DNA of 64,000 nt from Bullera alba. Lineage: Eukaryota > Basidiomycota > Tremellomycetes > Tremellales > Bulleraceae. Location of the stretch: contig BCIX01000001.1 of assembly GCA_001600095.1 (NCBI GenBank), positions 6,783,198 through 6,847,197 of the forward strand, written 5' to 3'. Below are positions 1-9,838 of the stretch, one piece after another. Made by a program: the position numbers and the translations under genes. The notes beneath the pieces are model-generated. The model was not told the DNA's origin. It was given only the letters and a program-made list of their open reading frames with translations, and ran no database searches. Within the stretch, counting starts at the first letter, position 1; the number at the start of each line of letters is the position of its first letter.

Positions 1-1139
1 TCACAGCGACTCGACTACTACAAAGGTAACTTCTCGCAGTTCTACGCGACCAAGATGGACCGAGCGAAGAACCAGAAGAAGGAGTACGAGGCGCAGCTGC
101 AGTACCGACAGCATCTGCAGGCATACATTGACCGATGGAGATACAACGCCAATAGAGGTGAGACACACCATTGGTCTGATGCGACCAGCCCGATGCTGAC
201 ATTTCCCTCAGCTCCACAAGCTCAATCCAGAATCAAGATCCTGGAGAAGCTGCCTGAACTGGAACCACCCGAGGAGGACGATTCCGAGAGTTTTAAATTC
301 CCCGATCCTGAGAAGATTTCGCCTCCGCTTTTGCAATTGGACGAGGTAACTTTCGGTTACTCGCCCGAAAAGATCATTCTCAAAGGCGTCAACATCAACG
401 TCGACCTGGACAGTCGAATTGCCGTCATTGGTCCCAACGGTGCTGGTAAATCGACATTGATCAAACTTCTCACTGGCTCGATCCAGCCATCGCAAGGCAG
501 CGCCACGCACAACAATCGATGTCGAATCGCGTACTTTACCCAACATCACATTGACCAACTGGACGTGACTCAATCGCCAGTCGGGTTCTTGCAGACAAAG
601 TTCCCGGGTAAAGTGGAGCAGGATTATCGATCCCATCTTGGTTCATTTGGGATCACCGGTTTGACCGGTTTGCAAAAGATTGGCACCCTGTCCGGAGGCC
701 AAAAGTCTAGAGTCGCGTTCGCCGTGTTGAGCATGTTGAGACCGCACATCTTGCTCTTGGACGAGGTGAGTCGATTCCATTTCTGACACTTCGAACCGAG
801 CTGATGTGTTCAGCCTTCCAATCACTTGGATATCGAGGGTATTGACGCCTTGATCGACGCTTTGAAGGTCTACAAGGGCGGTGTCATCAGTATCAGGTGA
901 GTATGCTCGACAAAGCGAAGGGTATTGAGCTGACAACGGATAGTCACGACGAGCGTTTCATCACAAATACCTCGAACCAGCTCTGGGTCTGCGCCGAGGG
1001 TGAAGTCACAAAGTACATGGGAGACGTCGAGAGCTACAAGGTGCGTTTCAACCATTAGTCCCCAGTGCATGACCACTGACCCATGACTCTCTTGCAGAGT
1101 TTGATCGTCGACTCTATTCGGGCAAAAACTCGGCCATAG
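1..1139 (+). CDS. GCN20: GCN20-like ABCF ATPase (5' end outside window)
   Basis: This is the C-terminal part of a soluble ABC-F ATPase of the GCN20/ABCF3 type. In yeast that protein works with GCN1 on ribosomes to activate the GCN2 kinase during amino-acid starvation. Exons read <1-157, 212-765, 814-896, 944-1040 and 1098-1139. The visible protein starts in the linker (RLDYYKGNFSQFYATK, a GCN20/ABCF3 signature). It then carries the second ATPase domain with Walker A GPNGAGKST, signature LSGGQKSR, Walker B ILLLDE, PSNHLD and the switch histidine in SHDERF. It ends MGDVESYKSLIVDSIRAKTRP. There are no membrane segments. The N-terminus and first ATPase domain lie upstream of base 1. Family assignment is confident; the choice of GCN20 over other ABCF members rests on the linker motif. 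Confidence 0.9.
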
Positions 1140-1522
1140 TCGGGCCGCGAACCCTCACGTTTCGACGACTCCATACGTTGGGCTTTTTCGAATCTTGTCA
1201 TTGGTCATGCACGACATATCGAATCTGACGGTTGCTCCCTTCAACTCGCTTCAACATTTGCAACTGCTTCGAACGCCAAATGAGTGCTATGCGAAGCTGG
1301 CAGCGTCATTGTCACATGTGCTTACTCCGACCTGGGAAACACAAGCCTGGTCAGCTGCCTGGCTAGAGCGACTCGGTCACAACGCTGATTCTTCCTTTGA
1401 CATACTGATACGCGTAGGAATGCGCTCGGGTGTCCCCTTTGAGACCGATCTCCTCACGCTCCAAGGCCTCTATACACTGCGTGATTCTCGATTTGGCTGC
1501 CAGATTGGAGGGCTTCGACGCA

Positions 1523-1530
1523 TATATAAG
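1523..1530 (+). promoter_or_regulatory. TATA box upstream of the 1620 gene
   Basis: TATATAAG lies about 97 nt before the ATG at 1620, a plausible core promoter. The open frame at 1195-1563 that spans it is therefore probably not a gene. Confidence 0.45.
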
Positions 1531-1619
1531 ACAGCGAAAAGAGGTCTACTGCCCGTGAAATAGAGTACAGCCCATCCCCCGACCTTCACTTTCCAAGACC
1601 AACTCACGCGTCTTTCGAC

Positions 1620-2033
1620 ATGTCATCCACAATCACTTGGGGCACTACGGCACACGCATCAACGGCAGAAGATGGTGACCAAGCGACACACGATATCTTC
1701 CTCAGTGCGGGAGGCGATGCAGCTTATTCGGATTCGATCCCAATCGAGAAGGATCCAACCGATGCTTCAAGATACCTGCCAACCGAAAGAGTCACGGTCA
1801 CCGACGGGAGGTTGCCTGAAGAGACCCGAGTTCGGCTGTTGAACTACCTGAGACGCAATGGAGGTGTCTCCCGAGAGGCTACCCAGAAATGGTCATTAGC
1901 GTACGTACCCTCCGTCTACGAGGCATCGCGGCTGGGCATGAAGGAACAGCTGTGGCCGCTCCATTTCGCTAACGGCCCGCTGGAAAGCAAGGGAGAGTCC
2001 ATCCCCGACGGCGATGCGATGGACTTGGACTGA
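1620..2033 (+). CDS. Hypothetical protein, 137 aa
   Basis: This is an intronless ORF of 137 codons starting MSSTITWGTTAH and ending DGDAMDLD. I do not recognise a family. The N-terminal half is polar and acidic. The middle (LPEETRVRLLNYLRRNGG) could form a short helix, and the C-terminus is acidic. There is no signal peptide or membrane segment. A TATA box about 97 nt upstream and the gap to neighbouring genes support a real transcription unit. It could also be part of a longer spliced gene, since GT-AG pairs exist inside it. Confidence is moderate that it is coding and low on function. Confidence 0.5.
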   Translation: MSSTITWGTTAHASTAEDGDQATHDIFLSAGGDAAYSDSIPIEKDPTDASRYLPTERVTVTDGRLPEETRVRLLNYLRRNGGVSREATQKWSLAYVPSVYEASRLGMKEQLWPLHFANGPLESKGESIPDGDAMDLD

Positions 2034-2601
2034 GCAACTTGCTAGCCGGCTTAAGGCGGGGTCCTGTTCCGCCCTCTTGCTTAATAGCCGCATGCAAATC
2101 AGTGATCTGATATTTCGGTGCTCCCTGACCAATTGATGTAGTGCAAGTCTATAGGTAGAGACTAGAGTGGGTTGACCGAATGCTTGGTGTTGGGTGTCGT
2201 CACCCGCGCTGACGCTTGCGCGAGGGCTATCACCTTCAGACCACCTCGCTCTGGGTCAGGGAATGAAGGCAGACACTTCGCCGAGGAAGCAACCAAGGGG
2301 GTCAGCTGGTAGTTATCACCTCAAGATTCAGTCTCACTCACTGATACTCTGAGACTCGTCGCGAGGATCGGCTCTGACCCCTGATACCTCAATACAAGGA
2401 GGCAACCAGCCCGTCTGCTTGGTCCTTTGAAAGCCCAGACTCCGTGCTCACACCATTGGACTCGATATGAAAGGATCGACGGTAGTGTTTCATCATCTTG
2501 TCCCCATATAAGTGAGTCAACGTCACTACCGCTGCGACATCATCACACAACCATTGGACTCGTCGACTCTACCTGATCCAATCAACTGACCTTTGCTCGC
2601 C
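2034..2601. other. Intergenic region
   Basis: No convincing ORF or RNA gene was seen. This should hold the 3' end of the 1620 gene and the promoter of the 2602 gene. A CCCCATATAAGTG stretch near 2502 is a possible TATA element. Confidence 0.5.
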
Positions 2602-3636
2602 ATGACCACTGACACTAACGCTCCGGACGTCCCTCCCGCTGATGCGCAGATGCCCTCGGCTGCTCCAAGGTGTGTGAAGGTGTCCGACCTAATCCGAGCT
2701 CTACTGATTACTCGTGTTAGCCTCTGCCCTCAAACCCCTCCTCCGTCCCTAGTCACCGACAGATCCTCCACGGCCAAGTCCTACACCAGGAAGATCCTAA
2801 TTTCCCTCGCCAACCCGTTCTCCAAACCTCCAACCCCGGAGCGAGTGAACTCCTTCTCCGACTTCATCCGTCGAGATTCGAGCGATTGGGGTATTCCAGA
2901 GGATCAATCCCAGATCCTGGACGGCGAGCCCATCTCAAAGTCCCTGCCCATCCCTCGTCAAGTCGAGCTCGTTGGGGTCGAGGGAAAAGGCCATCCTTCA
3001 GACCTATTGTTCAGCTTCAATTCCAGTCCGGGGGATCAAGCAGTTCCAATCCTTATCGACTTTAACAACCCCCAACCATTTGGTAAAGCCTCTCAAGCAT
3101 TTCAAGGCTTTCCCGGATCGGTATCCTCGGCCGACACGTTGATCAGTGCTGGACGAGCGAACTCCCTCAGTCGAGAGTTCAACGGTATCCGACTTGGTTC
3201 AAGAACCCCTTCAGTATCTTCCCGATCCAATAGTCCGATCTCGTTCGACAACCGATCTAGAGGATCTTCCATCAGTCGACCAAACTCGTTGTCAGGCGCC
3301 CTCAACCCATTCGCAGTTCCATTCCACCACGCTCAAACGCCAAAGGTGAACATCCCATCGGGTCGAGCTTCTCCCGAGCGATGGTCACCGGCAAGGAAGT
3401 CATCGACCGTTCTGGGCGATGACACTGTGCCCAGTCTACCTCTGCCCAAAGCACTGCCCCCTTCACTGCCCAAGAGACCAAACTCGGTTCTCCCGCCCGT
3501 CTTTGTCAAGCGAGAGGCAGCTGCTTTGCCTCAGCCCATGTCCTTGAAAGACGTAGCACCGCTGGGTCAGGGATGGGAAGGGGACAGAAGCTTGTCCGGG
3601 AATGAGAAGAGGAGGAGGGCCAGTGTGCAGGTGTAG
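2602..3636 (+). CDS. Hypothetical Ser/Pro-rich protein
   Basis: The ATG at 2602 (MTTDTNAPDVPP) is chosen because the frame extends upstream only through non-ATG codons. A likely 51-nt intron, 2670-2720 (GTGTGT...TTAG), is itself a multiple of three without a stop, so retention would also keep the frame. Spliced length is about 327 aa. The sequence is low-complexity and rich in Ser, Pro and Arg, with several RxxS-like sites (RANSLS, RTPSVS, RSNSPIS, RPNSLS) typical of kinase targets. It ends with a basic KRRRASVQV tail. There is no transmembrane segment, signal peptide or recognised domain. I cannot assign a role; a phosphorylated, disordered regulatory protein is the most that can be inferred. 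Confidence 0.6.
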   Translation: MTTDTNAPDVPPADAQMPSAAPRCVKVSDLIRALLITRVSLCPQTPPPSLVTDRSSTAKSYTRKILISLANPFSKPPTPERVNSFSDFIRRDSSDWGIPEDQSQILDGEPISKSLPIPRQVELVGVEGKGHPSDLLFSFNSSPGDQAVPILIDFNNPQPFGKASQAFQGFPGSVSSADTLISAGRANSLSREFNGIRLGSRTPSVSSRSNSPISFDNRSRGSSISRPNSLSGALNPFAVPFHHAQTPKVNIPSGRASPERWSPARKSSTVLGDDTVPSLPLPKALPPSLPKRPNSVLPPVFVKREAAALPQPMSLKDVAPLGQGWEGDRSLSGNEKRRRASVQV

Positions 3637-3877
3637 CAAACCAAACCTCGTCGAACCTGGCGCACCTCGCATTAACTGTACTTGATGGCATAGCATATTG
3701 CATGTGATGATATTCGATGTGACTGAGATCAGTGATCTCGTAGGCAAGATCGTAACGCTTGTGTCGTCTTTATGATATAGGTACCGAGGTGCTCTCGAGC
3801 TCAAGGTGCGGGTAGCCTGCTCCCTTTTGATTGTATTCGTGGGTTTGCGCACAGTTGGGCAGGGGGATGAGGCCGGC

Positions 3878-5136
3878 TCATGCGTCTTGGTTGGCAGAGT
3901 TTACTGTGGCTCTAACGACGACAGGGATCATCTCCCCTGTAGCGAGAGGGTATGACTGGTGCTGAAGGACGGCTAGGAAGTTTCTGAAGATGCCAGAGTG
4001 AGCGGTGATGGAGATGTCTAGAGGGCGTTCGTTCAGCTCGGCTATTTCCTCTTCGGTCTTGATCAAGTTGGCTCCACTTACAAGTCTCCTTGACGCCATT
4101 CTCCCCGAACAGCCTGTCCAGTGCTCTTTGACTCCTGAGCTGCATGTGCGCGTCCGTCTCTCGCTCATCTGCCTTCCATAGCTCGTCATTCTCGACGAAT
4201 CCGTCCTCGAACTTGAGTCTTGGGAATTGCTTGGCCAATACGCTCTGAGTATTCACGTCAGCATCGCTCACTCGAGCTCGACCGACTCGACCCACCTTTG
4301 ATCGCCTCTGATCACAGGTGTGACTTCCGTATACCTCCCTGAAGTCCTCCCAGACCTCTGGCTCGCCGACCAGCAGCTCGCCCCAGGAGTACTCCATCGT
4401 CTCGGCAGCTCGGGTGAACGGACTGACGAACCACCTCATCTCTTCTTTAGTGATGGGCGGGCCAAATGGAGCTTCCTGCAGCCAGCACTTGTTGATGGCT
4501 TTGGCCTGGTTCTGACCCAGGGTGGTCAAAGCGGGATCAGGACCCCATGTGAGGGTACCATTACCGTACTCCATCGCCCATTTGGCTTCCCATGGCTAGA
4601 TGAAGCGGGTTAGAGCCAGCTCCGATGATGAGGTAAGCAGTACGCACCTCTACTCCGATTTGAGACACGGCATAGTTGTGCCAGCCCTCTCCGTGACGCC
4701 CTGCATGATGTCAGCCACGGCCATTTATCATGACTGTGATGCGCTCACCTAAGAAGAAGACCTTGTACTGCACGTCCGCGGGCGCTTCGAGTTGGAGCTT
4801 CTTGACACTCGCTTTGAGGTTGTGCCACCTGTCTTCTGACCTGTCAACCATTCCGAAAGACTGTTCGAGCTATCAAGACATCGTCAGCCGAACTCAGGTG
4901 CGCATCATGAGTTTCTCACCATCTCTTCGAACTCGACAGATTTCGGCTGCGGACCATTCTGCTTGAAGAAGCCTTGGACTACCTGAGCTAGTGTCAGTCA
5001 TGATGGGGGGTTTATAGAGAGCCGTCCCCACCTCGTAGATGTATTTATTGGGCTTGACGAAGAGCTCTGGAGACTCATCGGGTCCTCCACTGGGAATCGA
5101 TGCCACGGCCGGGTCATCGGGAATCGCGACGGTCAT
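3878..5136 (-). CDS. Histidine phosphatase (phosphoglycerate-mutase-like, PMU1 type)
   Basis: The gene has seven exons on the minus strand: 5032-5136, 4920-4982, 4749-4869, 4648-4700, 4296-4595, 4082-4244 and 3878-4017. They sum to 314 aa with every phase consistent. The catalytic RHG motif appears as FFLGRHGEGWHN and is formed across an exon junction. The second histidine is in ITAHSGIFRNF near residue 275, and conserved SPFTRAAET lies between them. These are the hallmarks of branch-2-like histidine phosphatases related to yeast PMU1. There is no signal peptide, so it is probably cytosolic. The substrate cannot be read from sequence; acid-phosphatase-like or sugar-phosphate activity is possible. 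The start ATG is the first in frame. Confidence 0.85.
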
Positions 5137-5619
5137 TGCTGTCGTGAGCGGAGCGGTCTAGTGTGCAGTGGTCTCAACGTCGAAGGGGACAGGAAGACGA
5201 CTCCGCAGAGCTCTTTAGATCTGCTTATGGCTTAAGAACGTTTGAAGTGGAGCGACAACGTTTTCTGCCGATCTCGAGCTTTCTTCGTTCGGCGCGATCG
5301 AGTGCGAGTGCGTTTTCCCCTGACCGAGTTTTGATGGTCGCGAAGGTTGGAAGCAGAAGCAGAACAGAGTTGTGGCATCTCACGCTAGAACCCTCTCAAC
5401 GCTCAACCCTCTATCTCCCTTGGTTACCGACTCGACTCGGCAAAGGATCAAACGTTTAGGAGAAAGGACGTTCACCCCTCGGACTATTTACGGTGCCTTT
5501 TCGCCCCGGTTGTTCGGCCCTGGCTAGCCCTGGGGCCTGGCTCCGTCGCCCTGCTCGCGGCCCTGACTCCCCTCATCCAACACCCCTCAACACCCTCACC
5601 CTCGTGCGCTCAACTGTGA
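5137..5619. other. Intergenic region between two minus-strand genes
   Basis: This holds the promoter of the phosphatase gene and the 3' end of OMA1. No supported ORF was seen; the plus-strand frames here lack family similarity and start context. Confidence 0.5.
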
Positions 5620-7343
5620 TCACCTCCATATACTGGTTGGAGCCGACAGCGTATCCAAGAAACCGGTATACTGTGCGCTCGTCTCCCCACAGTTGGAAGC
5701 AGCTCGTATTGATCGTGCCTGCAAAGAGGTCAAAGTCAGGTCACTGACGTCTTCACCACTTGCACGCTGCGTACCTCGGGCAGCCACTCTTCCATCCGCT
5801 ATCGAAATTGTATCAGTATGGTGGAGGAAGGCTTTGCAAAAGGGACCCACTTTGAACCGGTTCTTGTTCGAAGGATGCGTGCTGAGGAAAGCAGGCACCG
5901 AGGTCTTCTCGATCTCACTCATGCGTTGCCAGACCCTGGGGGTGGGTCAGCTGAATCCAATGCGCCATGTAAGTTCGCTTGCGAAGATGCTCACCTGGGC
6001 GCTTCAGAGGGATCGTAACAGGCCCGGCTGTAATATGTCAGCTTGAAACACTGTACCCCAGGCTCAAATTCACCTCATCAAGTGCAAGCCGACCTTGTCT
6101 GCCTCGCTTTCCGCCGTTCTCGATTGTGGGAATCTGGTGACATGAGTATTGCGCAGTAGCATCGTCTCAAGCTCCGTCTCCCACTCACTCCAAGGCCAAT
6201 GTTGTTGCCGCTTGCGTGATTCCGTAGTCCATGCCGAGGAGACCTTGGACGATCCACGCGACGCCCATCAGGATCTTGGCAAAGCTCACCCGCTCGGCGG
6301 TGTGTCGAAGTACTGCATTTTGTCAATATCCAGATAAGCAGCAATTCTTGCTTTCCCACCTTGATGTGCGATCTCGTGACCCATGATCGTCGCCAACCCA
6401 TCATCGTTCGCGGCAACAGGAAGGATGCCTGTGAAGACGAAGATCTTGCCTCCCGGGACGACGAAAGCATTTGTTGTCTTGTCGTCAATCACGAAGACCT
6501 GCGTTCGTCAGCGCCCTGAAGTCGAGCTAGCTTAGTGATCTCGCCACTCACCTCCCATTCGGTGTCCTTGGAGATAGGCTCATCGGAAAATCCTTGACCC
6601 GAAAGAACGTCGCCAATGCTGGGCTCAGCGACTCCCCATTGCGATATTCGTGCCTCTACAGCGCCAAGATCGCCGCCCTTGACCTTGCCCAGATGCGAAG
6701 ATTCGATGATCCGCGTTGCAATCTTGTGGACTCGTTTGCTCTGAGGGTGATGTGGCGATAAAATATTTCCGGAATACTGTTTGAGTGTCTGGTCTTTCGC
6801 TTGCAGACCCAGCTACGGCCCGTCAGATCGACGACCTTCTGCCGGGAAGTTTGCCGCTTACTGAGACTTCTGTCGACACTGACGTGTCCATGAATCGCCA
6901 ACGACCGGTCTGTTCCACCGTCTCGATACTGGCAATCCATCAGCCTTGGGTCATGCACGAATCCTCAAGACTTACTGAGATACCACGTAGATGACACTTC
7001 CTCCCAATGCAGCTCCCAAGAGTATTCGGGCGCGAGAATTCGGCACCCGCCTGTAGAAATACCCTCTCATAGCGTCCCATGGTCCTCTCCCATTATGAGG
7101 TGGAGTCGGTCCGCTTGAGCCACCAAAGCTTTCTTTGGGAGAATCGAACCTCTCATATCGAGCTCGCAGAGGTCTGCTGGTCTGGATACCCCGGGCATAC
7201 TGCTGGCTCCTGGCTAGTCTTGCCACAGGCGGTTGAAGATTGACTTTCCGTGGCAAAGTCTTGCTGATGGTGGAGAATGTTCTGCTGGAAGAAGCAATTG
7301 AGGTCGCCTGCCATGAGCACTGCAATGTGCGAAGGCCCGACAT
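5620..7343 (-). CDS. OMA1: OMA1-like mitochondrial M48 metalloendopeptidase
   Basis: OMA1 is a zinc endopeptidase of the mitochondrial inner membrane that cleaves stress substrates such as OPA1 in animals. The model has ten exons: 6976-7343, 6862-6928, 6552-6812, 6360-6498, 6189-6312, 6074-6133, 5995-6027, 5851-5935, 5775-5798 and 5620-5718. It gives 419 aa with all phases consistent. The start MSGLRTLQC opens a basic, Ser-rich presequence. A single hydrophobic segment (ILLGAALGGSVIYVV) follows. The metalloprotease motif is GHEIAHQ, with FVVPGGKIFVFTG before it. A second conserved block is ESEADKVGLHLM and RACYDPSEAPRVWQRM, then FLSTHPSNKNR. An in-frame ATG at 7451 is possible but would run further into the promoter shared with VMA5. 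Confidence 0.9.
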
Positions 7344-7648
7344 GGCGACAGCACTGGAACAGGTGAGCTTTTGTTGAGATAGATGGCACAGAGCTCTTGC
7401 AGACGACGAGAAGCGAACTGGCGGCGATGACGCACCAAACAAGCTCGGCAACTAACCTATTCCAGCCTATTTCAAGAAGCGGGGCGAGCCTGAACAACTT
7501 TAGGCCTCCGAGGCGGCCCAGCCTGCTTGCTCGGATACCCGCCGTACTGTGCCCCCTTGCCTCAGCTGCAACTCAGCTTGCATGTGCAGCTTCACGTTCG
7601 ACCATACATAGTACCAAACCTCTCAACAGCCCCTACACCCGCGACAGG
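7344..7648. promoter_or_regulatory. Bidirectional promoter, OMA1 / VMA5
   Basis: About 305 nt separates the divergent start codons of OMA1 and VMA5, so both 5' ends must be controlled from here. No clear TATA box was seen. Confidence 0.55.
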
Positions 7649-9305
7649 ATGCCTTCAGATCTGTCGTACTGGCTGTTATCGGCGCCACTCAAGGATGGAG
7701 ACCCAAACGTGATGCTCAACGAGGTCAAGTCGGCGTTGGGCAGTGATAGCGTTGTTGGCGGGTTTGAGATTCCAGAGCTCAAGGTGGGTCAAAGCTCGCG
7801 TTGATTTGCAAGTACTCGAGTGAGGAGACCTCGTGTGATCACTTGGCGCGCCTGCACCACTACGATGCTGCACGTATGGTTATTGGACAAAGGGGCCTCA
7901 CGTGTTGGTCTTGAACAAGCTGATGTGTTGATTCTAGGCTGGTACCCTTAACTCGTTGCTCACACTGTCGGATCAACTACCCAAACTCGATGCTCAATTC
8001 ACCGGAGTCGTCTCCAAGCTGCTGGACACGCTTCGGTCTCTTGTGGAAGACCCTGAAAAGTCGCTATCTCAACACGCTCGCGTCAACGACAGGTCAGCAG
8101 AGGAGTACTTGATACCGGGCAAGCAGGGCGGGAGCGCGAGCGGCTGGCGGTGGGATCAAGGGAGATGGGGCAGCGGTGGCAAAGTTGGCGAAGTGGTCGA
8201 CGCCCTCACAAAGGTGCGTGCTGGATCTGATCTAGAATGGAGTTGGGTTAACGATCTCGCTAGGAGCTCAACTCGATCGAGTCGACTCAGAAGGCGAAAC
8301 AGCAGTCGTATAGCTTGGCGAAAGGTGGATTGACCAACCTGCAGCGTAAAAGAGGGTAAGTGAAAGCTGGCCACCGCTTGTGTTCGTGTATTAACGGGAG
8401 TGCCAGAGGAAATTTGTCGCAGAAGTCGCTGCTGAATATCATCAAGAAGGGCGACGTGGTTGAGGATTCCGAATTCTTGGAGACGCTATTGGTTGCCGTG
8501 CCGAAGTGAGTATCACGTTGAGCTCTCAAGACTTGAGCTGATCCCTGATCCCAGAAACGCGATCAAGTCCTGGGAGGAGAAGTACGAGAGATTGACCAGC
8601 ATGGTTGTTCCGAGGAGTACAACGTGAGTTCGTGAAGTCTCGCAAGGCGGTTGCTGACTCTGATTCAGGCAACTGGCTGCCGACGACGAGTTCTTCCTGC
8701 AGACGGTGACTGTCTTCAAAAAGGTCAAGGAAGAGTACACCCACAAGTGCAGGGAGAACAAGTGAGTTGAGGTGTAGCAGTATGCGGCTATGAAGCTTAT
8801 TCCCTGTCTCATAGGTTCATTGTGAGGGACTTCTCATACGATGACGGGGCATTGGAAAAGCAGAACAAGGAGATTGAACAGCTGGCCGCAGAGGAGAAGG
8901 AACTATGGGTGAGGAATGACTATTCTACCTACGATACTGATATTAACGCCGTGCCAGACGGATCTCCTGAAACTCTCTCGGATCAACTTCTCGGAAGCGT
9001 ACCAGATCCTCACGCATCTCAAATGCGTCAGACTGTTCGTCGAGTCGGTCCTGCGATACGGTCTGCCAGCCGATTACGCCGGAGTGATCGTTCGTCCGGA
9101 GCCCAAGACCGCCGTCAAGTCGTTGAAGACGCTTTCCGGAGAGTTCTCCTATTTGGCAGGAAAGAGCAGGGCGCCCAGTGGCAGGAATTTGAAAAAACCT
9201 GCAGATTCGGTTGGTGATGGAGAGGTGGGAGGCGAATGGGCGAGCGTCATGGAGGCGGAATACTACGACTTTGTCCTGTTTGAGATTCCAAAGGTGGAAT
9301 TCTAG
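7649..9305 (+). CDS. VMA5: V-type ATPase subunit C
   Basis: Subunit C sits in the V1 peripheral stalk of the vacuolar proton pump and governs reversible V1-Vo assembly. Eight exons (7649-7783, 7938-8213, 8264-8355, 8407-8505, 8555-8623, 8669-8761, 8815-8908, 8958-9305) give 401 aa with consistent phases, close to yeast Vma5. The N-terminus MPSDLSYWLLSAPLKDG and the C-terminal FVESVLRYGLPADY are diagnostic. The middle carries KKGDVVEDSEFLETLLVAVPK and the helical VFKKVKEEYTHKCRENKF. The protein is soluble. The ATG at 7649 matches the family start exactly. Confidence 0.95.
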
Positions 9306-9838
9306 ATTGTAAATGTCATTGTGGATTTAGACTGCCTTGCGAGACATTGCTATATGAGCGAAGACTCAGCCTTCTCAAGCAATGGAGAGATTTTTGACCA
9401 TGCTCAAGAACAGCGAACCCTATGGGCTGAGCTCGCTACTGCTACTCGCCGTTCGGGGTTCGGACTTTGCCGGGAGTTACCGAGTGTGACCGATCCGGAA
9501 CCACCGGGCCGATACAAGTGCGTGCTCGGTCTACGAAGAAGGTCGAGCAATGTACAACGCAAGTACAACGCCTGTCCGTCATAGTCTGACAAGCACTTTA
9601 CATTGCTCCAAGTCAACCTTTGTGTATACCAAACCCGTAGAGAGCTCGCCTAAAGCCTTCTAATTCGATCGACACATCTCGCTTGGCGTCACACGAGTGG
9701 TCTTCGACCAATATCAAAGGTTGCACCCATTGCCGCAATTCCTCCACCGCATATCACCAGAGCTATATCACTCGTGAACTACTCGCCTGGATCAGCCTAG
9801 TCTTCCAAAAGTCCCCTCTCAATCAGCTAGCTACAAGT
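9306..9838. other. Intergenic region
   Basis: This contains the VMA5 3' end and the promoter of the dehydrogenase at 9839. No supported gene was seen. Confidence 0.5.

Noticed and set aside
1195..1563. 122-codon plus-strand ORF between GCN20 and the 1620 gene
   Set aside because: It covers the TATA box of the next gene, has no family features and its composition resembles non-coding flank.
7397..7804. 135-codon ORF reading into VMA5
   Set aside because: The VMA5 family start MPSDLSYWLLS lies inside it at 7649; the upstream part is the promoter shared with OMA1.
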